A stretch of DNA of 64,000 nucleotides from assembly GCF_000383095.1 (NCBI RefSeq), contig NZ_AORL01000009.1, positions 124,001 through 188,000 of the forward strand, in the 5' to 3' direction. The notes under the pieces were generated by a model. It searched no databases and was not told the origin of the DNA. It worked only from the letters and a program-made list of their open reading frames with translations. The stretch's first letter is position 1. Each line of letters opens with the position of its first letter. Source of the DNA: Sphingomonas sp. PR090111-T3T-6A (GTDB lineage Bacteria > Pseudomonadota > Alphaproteobacteria > Sphingomonadales > Sphingomonadaceae). Both the position numbers and the translations under genes were made by a program. Of the stretch, positions 42,694 to 52,112 are shown in pieces.

Positions 42694-45398
42694 GCCGCCT
42701 CCTGCTCCGCCGCGTCGGCGCCCGGCACGGTGAAGCGCATGGCAGCGCCGGCGCCGGGCAGGCTCTCGATGGTCAGCGCACCGCCATGGCCTTCGATGAT
42801 GCGGCGACAGATCGACAGGCCGATGCCCATGCCGTCCTTCTTGGTGGAGAAGAAGGGCTGGTAGCGCCGCGACAATACCTCGGCCGGGAAACCGGGGCCA
42901 TTGTCCCACACCTCGATCTCCACCATGCCGCGCCCCGTCGGGCGGGACTGGATGCGGATCTGCGGCGCGCCGTCCGGCACGTCGGCCAGCGCCTCCAGCG
43001 CGTTGCGCAGCAGGTTGACGATCACCTGCTGAATCTGGACGCGGTCCACCCGCACCAGCGGCACGGCCTGGTCGATGTCGATGCAGATGGCCGCACGGCT
43101 TGCCGCCCGCCCGGCGAAGACGAGATCGACGGCGTCGATCACCACCTCCGACAGGCGCTCGACCCTGAGGCCGCCCGGCCCGCGCGAGGAGAAATCGCGC
43201 ATCCGCCGCATGATCTCGCCGGCCCGCAGCGACTGGGTGCCGGCGAGCCGGACGAACTCGCGCACCTGCTCCCGATTGTCGCCCGCCTGTTCGAGCAGCA
43301 CCTCCGCCGCGCCGAGGAAGTTCGCCGTGGCGGCCAGCGGCTGGTTCAGCTCATGCGCGAGGCCGGCGGCCACCTCCCCCATCGCGTGCAGGCGCGAGAC
43401 GTGAATCAGCTCCTCGCGCAGCTCGGCGAGGCGGGTCTGGCTGGCGAGCCGTTCGGTCATGTCGCGGAAGAAGCCGATGAAGGTGCGCTGGCGGCCGATC
43501 CACGCCTCGCCGACGGCGATTTCGACGGGGATGTCCGCCCCGTTGCGATGAAGCAGGGCGAAGCTCTGGCTCTTGCCCTGCCGTTCGCCCAGCAACGGGG
43601 TGCCGTCGGTCCGGTGGCGTTCGGGCAGCAGCATGTCGATGCTGTGCCCGATCACCTGGCTCTCGCGATAGCCGAGCAGCTTCTCGGCGGTGGCGCTGAA
43701 GGTGCGGATGATGCCGGCCTCATCGGTCGAGATCATCGCGTCGGGCACCGTCCGCACGATCGAGCGAAGGATCGATTCCCGTTCGCGCAGCGCCGCCGCG
43801 CGCTGCTCGCGCTCGGACTGGTCGAACATCACGCCGATGAGCTGCACCAGCCGGCCGTCGGGCGCATAGACGCACCGCGCCGCGCCTTCGATCGCGCAGA
43901 GCCGTTCCCCCTCGCGCTGGCGACGCAGGCGGAAGTCGAAGCTCGACACGCGGCGCCCCGTCTCCCCGCCCGCCGGAATCAGCTCGACGTCGAACACCGA
44001 GCGCAGATGCCGCCGCCACCGCGCCAGCCCGCCCCGGAACGAACCCGGCGCCAGATCGGACAGCAGCTCGGCGGCGGAGGACAGGTTGAGCGTGCGGTAC
44101 TTCGCATCCCATTCGAAAATGCCGATGCCATGCGCCTCCACCGCCAGCGACAGCCGCGTATCGCTGGCGCGCAACGCCTCCTCGGCGCGGACGCGGGCGG
44201 TGATGTCGGTCATGGAGAGCACGATCACCGGCTCCCGGTCGGTCGTGCGGTGGATGATGCGCGCCTGTTCCAGCACCACCAGCGGCACGCCGTCCCGGCG
44301 CTGCTCGAAAATCTCCTCCTCGCAGGGCAGGCCCGCGCGCAGGCGGCCGACCATCCCCTCCCAGCGGCCGGGCACGTCGATGCCGAGAAGCTGGTGCTTG
44401 ATGCGCCCCCGCGCCTGCTCAGCAGAATAATGGTAGAGCCGCTCGCAGCCCTTGGACCAGTGCTGGATCTCGCCGCGCAGGCTGACGAGCGCGATCGGCA
44501 TCGTGTCGAGCGCGCCCATCAGCTCGCTGTGCGCGCCCATCTCGACGCGGATGCGCGACCAGCTCCAGCACAGGATCGCCGCCGAAACGATGATCTGCAC
44601 GCACAGATGGACCAGCTCGACGAAGCGGGGCGACGGCATCGAATAGCGCACCGCCCAGAGCAGCAGCAGCGCGCAGACGACGGGCGCCGTGATGCACAGC
44701 GCGAAGAAGCCGCGCAGCAGCCATCCCTCGATGCGCCATTTCCACGGCAGGTCCTGACGACCCGCGCGATATTGCCAGTGCATCAGCGCCAGCGACAGGC
44801 TCGCCACCAGCAGCGCCACCGGCATCGAGAGGATCATGCGCGGATCGAGCGCCACGAACCATGTCGTGCAGAGATAAGCGAGCCCGGCCGAGAAGCCCGA
44901 CAGCGCGAGCGTGCAGGCGGCCAGCAGGATGGCCTGCTGACTCGATCGCCGCTCGTCCCTGAGCGCGAGGAAAAGGGCCTCGACGAGCAGCAGCAGGGCA
45001 AGCGGGCCGACCACGCCGCCCAGACCGATCTCGGCCGGCACCGGCCCCGAGAGGATGGCAGGAAGAGCCGCCGCCGCGCGGACCAGGGCGGCGACCAGCA
45101 GAAGCAGCGGCAGAGCGAGCCAGGGCAGCGCGATCCTGCGCCCCACGCCATAGGTCGCCGCCATCAGCAGCAGCGCCAGCGAGAGCGCGCCCAGCGCCAC
45201 CAGCAAGGGCATGGCACGATCCACCTCATCCAGAAAGGCCGGCCAGCGATCGCCGCCAGCCGCGGCGGCCAGCCTCACGCCGCAGATCGCCACGGCCACG
45301 GCACCCCACAGGGCAGGCGCCGCGCCGATCGACCGCCGCAATGCCCGCTCGGGAACAGCTCTTCCCGGCAGGTTCATCGATGCCCCCGTTTCCGTCAT
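42690..45398 (-). CDS. Membrane PAS-domain sensor histidine kinase (FixL/DctB type)
   Basis: 902 residues. The first ~320 residues contain about eight membrane helices (for example LPWLALPLLLLVAALV, MPVALLVASLSLALMHW), forming an unassigned sensory membrane domain. Three PAS domains follow (~325-445, 445-570, 575-700), the last with DAMISTDEAGIIRTF and FIGFFRDMTER as in FixL. The H-box is EVAAGLAHELNQPLAATANF, and the ATPase domain has NLLRNALEAL, DNGPGF and GMGIGLSICRRI. No haem-ligating motif was identified. It is co-transcribed with the FixJ-like regulator. Start ATG 45398; MNLPG at 45377 is an alternative. Confidence 0.92.
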   Translation of the reverse strand: MTETGASMNLPGRAVPERALRRSIGAAPALWGAVAVAICGVRLAAAAGGDRWPAFLDEVDRAMPLLVALGALSLALLLMAATYGVGRRIALPWLALPLLLLVAALVRAAAALPAILSGPVPAEIGLGGVVGPLALLLLVEALFLALRDERRSSQQAILLAACTLALSGFSAGLAYLCTTWFVALDPRMILSMPVALLVASLSLALMHWQYRAGRQDLPWKWRIEGWLLRGFFALCITAPVVCALLLLWAVRYSMPSPRFVELVHLCVQIIVSAAILCWSWSRIRVEMGAHSELMGALDTMPIALVSLRGEIQHWSKGCERLYHYSAEQARGRIKHQLLGIDVPGRWEGMVGRLRAGLPCEEEIFEQRRDGVPLVVLEQARIIHRTTDREPVIVLSMTDITARVRAEEALRASDTRLSLAVEAHGIGIFEWDAKYRTLNLSSAAELLSDLAPGSFRGGLARWRRHLRSVFDVELIPAGGETGRRVSSFDFRLRRQREGERLCAIEGAARCVYAPDGRLVQLIGVMFDQSEREQRAAALRERESILRSIVRTVPDAMISTDEAGIIRTFSATAEKLLGYRESQVIGHSIDMLLPERHRTDGTPLLGERQGKSQSFALLHRNGADIPVEIAVGEAWIGRQRTFIGFFRDMTERLASQTRLAELREELIHVSRLHAMGEVAAGLAHELNQPLAATANFLGAAEVLLEQAGDNREQVREFVRLAGTQSLRAGEIMRRMRDFSSRGPGGLRVERLSEVVIDAVDLVFAGRAASRAAICIDIDQAVPLVRVDRVQIQQVIVNLLRNALEALADVPDGAPQIRIQSRPTGRGMVEIEVWDNGPGFPAEVLSRRYQPFFSTKKDGMGIGLSICRRIIEGHGGALTIESLPGAGAAMRFTVPGADAAEQEAA

Positions 45399-45453
45399 GC
45401 GGATGACCGTCTCCTGTCGGAGGGTCCGATGCTGGGGAAAGTATTACCAATCG

Positions 45454-45843
45454 TTAAACGGGCAGGACATTCTCCGCCATCGGCGGGTGCGAGCCGTTCT
45501 CCATGGCGAGCCCCTCGATGATGGCGCAGTTCACGCTGATCAGCGCGTCGATCGAGTCCCGCTGGCGGATCACGTCGCTGGTGTAGCGCTCCACCCAGAG
45601 CGCCAGCGAGATGATGCTCGCGCGCAGCATCGCGGGCAGCTTGTTGCCCGGCGAGCCGCACAGGATGGCCAGCGTGCTCCACACCTCGCGGTTGCGGTGC
45701 AGAGGGCGCATCAGCGCCGCTCCTTTCAGGCCATTTTCCCTGGCCTGGATCATATCCCCGGTCACCTGGCTCATCAGCCGATATTCGGTGGCCCGCGGGG
45801 TCGCCGATATCGACTGGGTCCGGCGGTAGGCGTCAAGCGACAT
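45454..45843 (-). CDS. flaF: Flagellar biosynthesis regulator FlaF
   Basis: 129 residues from ATG 45843, preceded by GGAGGGACC. The N-terminus MSLDAYRRTQSISATPRATE and YRLMSQVTGDMI are diagnostic of FlaF, and the rest is helical (MLRASIISLALWVERYTSDV). In Caulobacter FlaF promotes flagellin synthesis and secretion and opposes FlbT. It has its own promoter element and is divergent from motA. Confidence 0.93.
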   Translation of the reverse strand: MSLDAYRRTQSISATPRATEYRLMSQVTGDMIQARENGLKGAALMRPLHRNREVWSTLAILCGSPGNKLPAMLRASIISLALWVERYTSDVIRQRDSIDALISVNCAIIEGLAMENGSHPPMAENVLPV

Positions 45844-45868
45844 GGTCCCTCCGTCAACTAACCCCCCT

Positions 45869-45877
45869 ATTTTAGGA
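45869..45877 (-). promoter_or_regulatory. Flagellar promoter element, flaF
   Basis: Minus-strand TCCTAAAAT, one mismatch, 26 bases before the flaF ATG. Confidence 0.5.
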
Positions 45878-45942
45878 AAAAGCGCGGCCATCGGATCGAG
45901 ACCCCGCTTTTTTGTCGGTCGCGACCGTCGCTTCGCCATCCC

Positions 45943-45951
45943 TCCTATAAT
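45943..45951 (+). promoter_or_regulatory. Flagellar promoter element, motA-che-motB operon
   Basis: Perfect TCCTATAAT, 40 bases before the motA ATG. It probably drives the whole ~9.3 kb unit to 55312, in which neighbouring genes overlap or are separated by only a few bases. Confidence 0.65.
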
Positions 45952-45990
45952 CATCAGGCGGCTTCTGCCTTTTTTATTTCGAGGTTGGTC

Positions 45991-46872
45991 ATGCTCAATG
46001 GAATCGGCGTCGTCGTCGTCCTGATCTGCGTCTTCGGCAGCTTCCTGATTTCCGGCGGCAACATCATGGTCATCCTCCATGCCCTGCCGCATGAACTGAT
46101 GGCGATCGCGGGGGCCGCGATCGGCTCGTTCCTGCTCGCCAATTCGATGGGCACGGTGAAGAAGGCCGGCGCCGGCATCCGGCGCGTCTTCAAGGGCCCG
46201 CGCTGGCAGGAGAATGATTATCGCGACCTGCTGGCGCTGCTCTTCGCGCTGCTCACCACCTTCCGCAAGGGCGGACCGACCGCGATCGACAGCCATCTCG
46301 ACAAGCCCGAGGCCAGCCCGATCTTCTCCCGCTATCCGCGCCTGCTCGCCGATGCCGGGCTGATCGAGTTCATCTGCGACTATCTGCGCATGATGACGGT
46401 CAATTTCGAGGACCCGCATCAGATCGCCGAAGCCATGGAAAGCGACATCGAGCGCCACCATGCCGAGGAACTCCAGCCGCAGCACGCGCTCCAGATGATG
46501 GCGGACGGCCTGCCGGCGCTCGGCATCGTCGCGGCGGTGCTCGGCGTCATCAAGACGATGAGCTCGATCGACCAGCCGACCGACATCCTCGGCGCGATGA
46601 TCGGCGGCGCGCTGGTTGGCACCTTCCTGGGCGTGCTGCTCTCCTACTGCTTCGTCGGGCCGGTGGCGTCCAAGCTGCTCCAGATCGTCGAGGCGGACCA
46701 GAAGCCCCTCGCGCTCGTGAAGACCGCGATCATCGCCCATGCGCAGGGCCTGCCCACGCAGGTCGCGGTCGAGCTGGCGCGGCGGATGACGCCCTCCAGC
46801 TACGCACCTTCCTTCAACCAGCTCGAGGATGCGCTCGACGAAGCCAAGGATCAGCTCAGTGCAGCCGCTTGA
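45991..46872 (+). CDS. motA: Flagellar motor stator protein MotA
   Basis: 293 residues, four membrane helices (IGVVVVLICVFGSFLI at the N-terminus; GIVAAVLGVIKTMSSI and IGGALVGTFLGVLLSYCF in the C-terminal half). The cytoplasmic loop carries the charged residues that contact FliG. ATG 45991, preceded by GAGG, is chosen over TTG 45985. MotA forms the proton channel with MotB, which is encoded at the far end of the same operon. Confidence 0.96.
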   Translation: MLNGIGVVVVLICVFGSFLISGGNIMVILHALPHELMAIAGAAIGSFLLANSMGTVKKAGAGIRRVFKGPRWQENDYRDLLALLFALLTTFRKGGPTAIDSHLDKPEASPIFSRYPRLLADAGLIEFICDYLRMMTVNFEDPHQIAEAMESDIERHHAEELQPQHALQMMADGLPALGIVAAVLGVIKTMSSIDQPTDILGAMIGGALVGTFLGVLLSYCFVGPVASKLLQIVEADQKPLALVKTAIIAHAQGLPTQVAVELARRMTPSSYAPSFNQLEDALDEAKDQLSAAA

Positions 46873-47191
46873 GACGCCCCCCGCCACCGCCCCGGCCGCC
46901 GGCCGCACGGTGACGCTGCCCGCGCACGCCGTCACTACGACGGCGGAGGACTTGCGCGTCCGCCTCGTCCTCGCCTGCGACGTGGCCGGCGGGATCGAGA
47001 TCGACGCCGGCGAGGTGGAGAGCATCGGCCAGGCCGTGCTCCAGCTCCTCGTTGCCGCGAAGGACGAAGCGGAGGCCAAGGGCCTGCCCTTCTCCATCCC
47101 ATCATCCAGCCCCGCGTTCGCGGAACGGGTGAAGGCGTGCCGCCTCGCCCCGCGCATCGGGCTCACCGACGAAGAGGAACCCGTCCAGTGA
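46859..47191 (+). CDS. STAS-domain protein, first gene of the che block
   Basis: 110 residues from GTG 46859 inside the motA end (AAGGA upstream). It is a single STAS-like domain: a strand VRLVLACDVAGGIEIDAGEV, then SIGQAVLQLLVAAKDEAE and a final helix. STAS proteins of this size precede cheY-cheA in many alphaproteobacterial che operons; the function is not established. It overlaps the next start codon. Confidence 0.75.
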   Translation: MQPLETPPATAPAAGRTVTLPAHAVTTTAEDLRVRLVLACDVAGGIEIDAGEVESIGQAVLQLLVAAKDEAEAKGLPFSIPSSSPAFAERVKACRLAPRIGLTDEEEPVQ

Positions 47192-47553
47192 CCAAGCTCA
47201 TCCTGACGGTCGATGATTCCGCCAGTATGCGGATGCTGCTCAAGGCCTCACTCACCGCGCAGGGCTTCCGCATCGAGGGCGCCGAGGACGGCGCCGAGGG
47301 GCTGGAGCGGATGCACGAGGTGAAGCCGGACCTGCTCATCACCGACATCAACATGCCCAGGATGGACGGCTTCGAGCTGATCGAGGCAGTGCGCGGCGTG
47401 CCGGAATTCCGGGGGACGCCGATCCTCGTGCTCTCCACCGAATTTTCGGACGACAAGAAAGCCCGCGCCCGCAGCGCCGGCGCCACCGGCTGGATCACCA
47501 AGCCCTTCGACGCCGCCAAGCTTGGCGCCGCCATCCGCCGGGTGTGCCCGTGA
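47188..47553 (+). CDS. cheY: Chemotaxis response regulator CheY (copy 1)
   Basis: 121 residues, a single receiver domain. Acidic pair VDDSASMR, phospho-aspartate in LLITDINMPRMDG (~53), switch Thr position as Ser in ILVLSTEF and Lys in WITKPFD. Start GTG 47188 overlaps the STAS gene stop. The gene precedes cheA, so the product is likely phosphorylated by it. It may act on FliM or as a phosphate sink; which of the two CheY copies drives the motor cannot be told. Confidence 0.92.
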   Translation: MTKLILTVDDSASMRMLLKASLTAQGFRIEGAEDGAEGLERMHEVKPDLLITDINMPRMDGFELIEAVRGVPEFRGTPILVLSTEFSDDKKARARSAGATGWITKPFDAAKLGAAIRRVCP

Positions 47554-49694
47554 GCGCCGGGGGCGACGACGGCCTGGACGAAATCCAGGGAATCTTCTTC
47601 GAGGAATGCGCCGAGGGGCTCGCCGTCGCCGAACAGGGGCTGTCGGCGATGGCCAGCGGGCAGGTCTCGGCCGACACGATCGCGGGCGTGTTCCGCGCGG
47701 TCCACTCGATCAAGGGCGGCTCGGGCGCGTTCGGGCACATGGCGCTGCTTGCCTTCTCGCACCGCTTCGAGAATGTGCTCGACGAGGTGCGCGGCGGCTC
47801 GATCCCGCCGGACGCGGCCGTGACCGGCATCATGCTGGGCGCGTTCGACATCCTCTCCGATCATGTCGCGGCAGCCCAGTCGGGCGGCACGCCGCCGGCC
47901 GACGCCCAGATGCTGGAGCAGCTCGACAAGCTCCTCGCCAACAAGGGCGCGTCCGCGGAGCCGGTGCCAGCCCCGGTCGCAGCGCCCGAACCGGCGGACG
48001 AGTTCGGCTTCGCGCCGGTCGTGGTCGATCTCGACATCCTCGACGATCCGTTCGGCTTCGAGCCGGTGGCGGTTGCCCTCGACGATTTCGCGGCCGAACC
48101 GGCAGCGGCGAGCGGCTGGACGGTGCGCTTCGGCCCCTCGCGCGACGCGATGGCCAATGGCGGCGAGCCGATCCTCGTGATCCGCGAGCTGGAGCGGATG
48201 GGCGGCACGATCCTCGACGCCGATCTCTCCGCGCTGCCTGCCTTGCGCGATCTCGATCCCGAGGAGAGCTACTGCGTCTGGACGATCGGCCTGCCCGGCA
48301 CGGTCGAGGAAGCGGACATCCGCGAGTGCTTCGATTTCGTGGCGCCGGATTCGCTGATCGACGTCCGGCGCGAGGAAGCGGCTCCAATCGCACCGCCCGC
48401 GCCGGCGCCGCTGCCCGAGATCGCGTCCCCGCCCGCTGCCACCCCGACACTCCGCATCGTCGAGACCAGCGAGCCCACCGCCCCCGAGGCGAAGGCGTCC
48501 GAAGCGCCGCAGCAGACGATCCGCGTCGATCTCTCCAAGCTCGACCAGCTGCTGAACCTGATCGGCGAGCTGGTGATTCAGGGCTCGATCCTGTCCGACC
48601 GCCTCGCGCCCGCCGATCAGGAGCGCGTCGAGCTGCCCCAGCTCGCCCGCCTGACGCGGCAGATTCAGGACAATGTGATGTCCTTGCGCGCGCAGCCGAT
48701 CCGTCAGGCCTTCTCGCGCGTCCCCCGGATGCTGCGCGACCTGATGGCGGCCACCGGCAAGCAGGTGGTGCTCGAAACCACCGGCGAGACGACCGAGGTC
48801 GACAAGGGCGTGCTGGAGAAGATCGGCGATCCGCTCACCCACATGATCCGCAACGCCGTCGATCATGGCATCGAATCCCCCGAGGACCGCCTCGCCGCCG
48901 GCAAGCCCGCCGAAGGGACGATCCGCCTCTCCGCCGAGCAGAAGGGCGCGCGCATCATCGTGCGCGTCGCCGACGACGGGCGCGGGATCGACCGGGCGCG
49001 GGTGCGTGCCAAGGCGATCGAGAAGGGCATCGTCTCGCCCGACGCGGTGCTGACCGACGAGGAGATCGACAACCTGATCTGCGCGCCGGGCTTCTCGACC
49101 GCGGAGACTATCTCCAACATCTCCGGCCGCGGCGTCGGCATGGATGTGGTGCGCAGCAATGTCGAGGCGCTCGGCGGCCGGGTGGAGATCCACTCCATCC
49201 CCGGCGAGGGCACCAGCTTCACCATGGCGCTGCCGCTTACGCTGGCCATCCTCGACGGCATGATCGTGCGGCTGGCCGACCAGCGCTTCGTGCTGCCGCT
49301 CTCCAACGTGGTGGAGACGGTGCAGCCGGTGGCGGGGCAGGTGAAGCGCGTCTCGCCCGGCTCCGAGGTGATCGAGCTGCGCGGCGCCTATCTGCCGATG
49401 CGCCGCGCGAGCGATCTGTTCGGCATCGCCGAGCATCAGCGCCGCGCACCCGAGGAATCGGTCGTCATCATCGTCGAGAGCGGCACGTCCGGCCTCGTCG
49501 GGCTGATGATCGACACGATCGAGAACCGCCGCGAGGTCGTGATCAAGAGCCTCGAGGACAATCTCTATCCGATCAAGGGCCTCGGTGGCGCGACCATCCT
49601 CGGCGACGGCTCGATCGCACTCATCCTCGACATCGATGCCCTGATCGCATCGCCCGGTTTCAGCAAATTCGCACCCAAGGGAATGGCCGCATGA
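47550..49694 (+). CDS. cheA: Chemotaxis histidine kinase CheA
   Basis: 714 residues from GTG 47550. P1 Hpt domain with phosphorylatable His in FRAVHSIKGGSGAFG (~52). A P2-like domain lies at ~190-270 (WTVRFGPSRDAMANGGEPI). The P3 dimerisation region has RVDLSKLDQLLNLIGELVI, and the P4 ATPase has HMIRNAVDHGIESPEDR, ADDGRGID and GRGVGMDVV. The C-terminal P5 CheW-like domain is complete. CheA couples receptors to CheY and CheB. Confidence 0.97.
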   Translation: MSAGGDDGLDEIQGIFFEECAEGLAVAEQGLSAMASGQVSADTIAGVFRAVHSIKGGSGAFGHMALLAFSHRFENVLDEVRGGSIPPDAAVTGIMLGAFDILSDHVAAAQSGGTPPADAQMLEQLDKLLANKGASAEPVPAPVAAPEPADEFGFAPVVVDLDILDDPFGFEPVAVALDDFAAEPAAASGWTVRFGPSRDAMANGGEPILVIRELERMGGTILDADLSALPALRDLDPEESYCVWTIGLPGTVEEADIRECFDFVAPDSLIDVRREEAAPIAPPAPAPLPEIASPPAATPTLRIVETSEPTAPEAKASEAPQQTIRVDLSKLDQLLNLIGELVIQGSILSDRLAPADQERVELPQLARLTRQIQDNVMSLRAQPIRQAFSRVPRMLRDLMAATGKQVVLETTGETTEVDKGVLEKIGDPLTHMIRNAVDHGIESPEDRLAAGKPAEGTIRLSAEQKGARIIVRVADDGRGIDRARVRAKAIEKGIVSPDAVLTDEEIDNLICAPGFSTAETISNISGRGVGMDVVRSNVEALGGRVEIHSIPGEGTSFTMALPLTLAILDGMIVRLADQRFVLPLSNVVETVQPVAGQVKRVSPGSEVIELRGAYLPMRRASDLFGIAEHQRRAPEESVVIIVESGTSGLVGLMIDTIENRREVVIKSLEDNLYPIKGLGGATILGDGSIALILDIDALIASPGFSKFAPKGMAA

Positions 49695-50185
49695 GCAGGA
49701 TCGAAGAACCCGGCATCGACGAGCGCAAGGTCGTCACCTTCACGCTGGGCAACCAGATGTTCGGCATCGACATGCGCGCGATCGTCGAGATCCGCGAATG
49801 GGAGGAGCCGACTCCGCTGCCGGGCGTGCCCTCCTACATCCTCGGCGTCACCAACCTGCGCGGCGCGGTGGTGCCGGTCATCGGTCTCGCCGAGCGTCTG
49901 GGCTGGACACCGAGCCCGATCCACGCGCGCTCCTGCGTGCTGGTGGCGCATGTTGGCGGCAAGCAGGCGGGCTTCCTCGTCGACGAGCTGGCCGACATTG
50001 TCGTCATCAACGGCGCCGACATCCAGCCCGCGCCCGATACCGGCGTGAACGAGAGCAATGTCGTCGCCGGCCTCGCCCGGATCGAGCGCCGTCAGCTCGG
50101 CAGCGAGGCGAACGACGCCATGGTGCTGCTGCTCGACCTCGACGCGATCAGCCTCGTCCGCCAGCTCGCCGACATCGCCGCGTGA
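49691..50185 (+). CDS. cheW: Chemotaxis coupling protein CheW
   Basis: 164 residues. CheW fold: VVTFTLGNQMFGIDMRAIVE, YILGVTNLRGAVVPVIGLAE, GFLVDELADIVVI. It bridges receptors and CheA. The ATG overlaps the cheA stop. Confidence 0.96.
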   Translation: MSRIEEPGIDERKVVTFTLGNQMFGIDMRAIVEIREWEEPTPLPGVPSYILGVTNLRGAVVPVIGLAERLGWTPSPIHARSCVLVAHVGGKQAGFLVDELADIVVINGADIQPAPDTGVNESNVVAGLARIERRQLGSEANDAMVLLLDLDAISLVRQLADIAA

Positions 50186-51057
50186 TCGAGGCCGCCGCCC
50201 CCGAAGCCGACGCGCCCGCCTCCGCGCTCGCGGGCGGCGCGACGCTCGACCCGGCCGAATTCCGGGCGATCGCGGCGATCCTGCACGAGGAAGCGCGCAT
50301 CCACCTGCCGGACAGCAAGGTGACGCTGGTGCATTCGCGGCTGTCGCGGCGCTTGCGCGATCATGGGCTCGGCCATTTCCGGGACTATGTAGCGCTGGTC
50401 CGCCGCGACGCCGCCGAACGCGCGGTGATGGTGGAGGCACTCACCACCAACCACACCCATTTCTTCCGCGAACAGCATCATTTCGATCATTTGCGCACCC
50501 ATGTGCTGCCCGCGCTCCGCCAGCGCGCCGAGGCGGGTCAGCCGGTGCGGATCTGGTCGGCCGGCTGCTCGACGGGCGAGGAAGTCTATTCCATCGCCAT
50601 GACGCTCGCGGGCACCGACCGGGACACCGACTGGCTCGCCCGTGGCCAAGTGAAGCTGCTCGCCACGGATATCGCGCCGCAGGCGGTTGCGGCGGTGGCG
50701 CGTGGTGTCTATGACGACACGGCCGTCCGCCCGATCCCGCAGGCCTATCGCTCGCGCTGGCTGCACACGGAAGGCGCCGAGCATCGGATCGCCGACGAGC
50801 TGCGCGCGCTGGTGACGGCGCGACCGCTCAACCTCTTCGCGGACTGGCCGATGCGCCAGCGGTACGACGCGATCTTCTGCCGCAACGTGATGATCTATTT
50901 CGACGATGCGGCGAAGGCCGAGCTGGAGGCGCGTCTCGTCGGCCTGCTGCGGCCGGGCGGCCATCTCTATATCGGCCATTCCGAGCGACTGATCGGCCCC
51001 GCCACCGCCGCGATGCGCCCCGTCGCGCAGACCGCCTATGTGAAGGAGGCGGCATGA
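50182..51057 (+). CDS. cheR: Chemotaxis protein methyltransferase CheR
   Basis: 291 residues from GTG 50182. N-terminal helical domain (SRLSRRLRDHGLGHFRDYV) with TTNHTHFFRE, then the SAM-binding IWSAGCSTGEEVYSIAM and FCRNVMIYFDD. CheR methylates receptor glutamates and may dock on the receptor's DWSDF tail. It overlaps cheW and cheB. Confidence 0.97.
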   Translation: MIEAAAPEADAPASALAGGATLDPAEFRAIAAILHEEARIHLPDSKVTLVHSRLSRRLRDHGLGHFRDYVALVRRDAAERAVMVEALTTNHTHFFREQHHFDHLRTHVLPALRQRAEAGQPVRIWSAGCSTGEEVYSIAMTLAGTDRDTDWLARGQVKLLATDIAPQAVAAVARGVYDDTAVRPIPQAYRSRWLHTEGAEHRIADELRALVTARPLNLFADWPMRQRYDAIFCRNVMIYFDDAAKAELEARLVGLLRPGGHLYIGHSERLIGPATAAMRPVAQTAYVKEAA

Positions 51058-52094
51058 TCCCCGCCGCCGATGCCCCCGTCCGCGTGCTGGTGGTCGACGA
51101 CAGCGCATCGATGCGCGCGATGCTGAACCGCATCCTCTCGGCCGACCCCGCCATCGAGGTCGTCGGCCTCGCGCCCGAGCCGCACGCCGCACGCGCGATG
51201 ATCAAGGAGCTGAACCCCGACGTCGTCACCCTCGACGTCGAGATGCCGGGGATGGACGGGCTGTCCTTCCTCGAACGGATCATGCGCCTGCGCCCGATGC
51301 CGGTCATCATGTGCTCGACGCTCACCGCGCGCGGCGCGGAGGTGACGATCGAGGCGCTGCGGCTGGGCGCCGTCGACTGCATCGCCAAGCCGACCGGCAA
51401 CCCGCTGGAGATCGCGCAGGACGGTGCGCGGCTGCGCAAGATGGTGAAGGAGGCGGCCCGCGCCTCCGTCCGTCCGGGGCCATCGCCGGTGACGCCCGTG
51501 GCCGCCGCGCCGGCCGGCACGTGGCGCGACATGGTGATCGCCATCGGCGCGTCGACCGGCGGGGTGGAGGCGCTCTTCTCGCTGGTCCATGCGCTGCCGG
51601 CGGACTGCCCGCCGGTGCTGGTGGTGCAACACATGCCCGCCGCCTTCACCCGAGGCTTCGCGGCGCGGCTCGACCGGGACGCCCGCGTCACCGTCATCGA
51701 ACCGGCCGACCGCACGCCGTTGCGGCGCGGAACCGTCTATATTGCTCCTGGGGGGGCAACCCACATGGAACTGTCCGGCGACAGCACCGGGCATATCCGG
51801 CTGCGGGCGGCGGAGCCGGTCAGCGGCCATCGGCCGTCGGTCGACGCGCTGTTCCGCTCCGTGGCGCCACTCGGCGCCGCGGCGGTGGGCGTGATCCTCA
51901 CCGGCATGGGCCAGGACGGGGCCGAGGGACTGCTGGAGATGCGCCGCGCCGGCGCCCGCACGTTCGGCCAGAACGAGGCGAGCTGCGTGGTCTACGGAAT
52001 GCCGCGCGCGGCCTTCGAGCTGGGCGGGGTCGAACGCGAACTGAGCCTGTCCGCACTGCCCGAGGCCATCCTCGCGGCATGTCGGGCGCACTAG
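51054..52094 (+). CDS. cheB: Chemotaxis methylesterase CheB
   Basis: 346 residues. Receiver (LVVDDSASMRAML; phospho-Asp in VVTLDVEMPGMDG) plus C-terminal methylesterase with the triad Ser in AIGASTGGVEA, His in VVQHMPAAFTRGFA and Asp in TGMGQDGAEGL. It removes receptor methyl groups and is activated by CheA. Confidence 0.97.
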   Translation: MIPAADAPVRVLVVDDSASMRAMLNRILSADPAIEVVGLAPEPHAARAMIKELNPDVVTLDVEMPGMDGLSFLERIMRLRPMPVIMCSTLTARGAEVTIEALRLGAVDCIAKPTGNPLEIAQDGARLRKMVKEAARASVRPGPSPVTPVAAAPAGTWRDMVIAIGASTGGVEALFSLVHALPADCPPVLVVQHMPAAFTRGFAARLDRDARVTVIEPADRTPLRRGTVYIAPGGATHMELSGDSTGHIRLRAAEPVSGHRPSVDALFRSVAPLGAAAVGVILTGMGQDGAEGLLEMRRAGARTFGQNEASCVVYGMPRAAFELGGVERELSLSALPEAILAACRAH

Positions 52095-52112
52095 GATTTT
52101 TGGGAGCAAGTC

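Noticed and set aside
42786-45521. 911-residue plus-strand ORF opposite the histidine kinase
   Set aside because: Antisense shadow; the kinase on the minus strand has complete H, N and G boxes.
47163-49436. 757-residue minus-strand ORF opposite cheA
   Set aside because: Antisense shadow of cheA.
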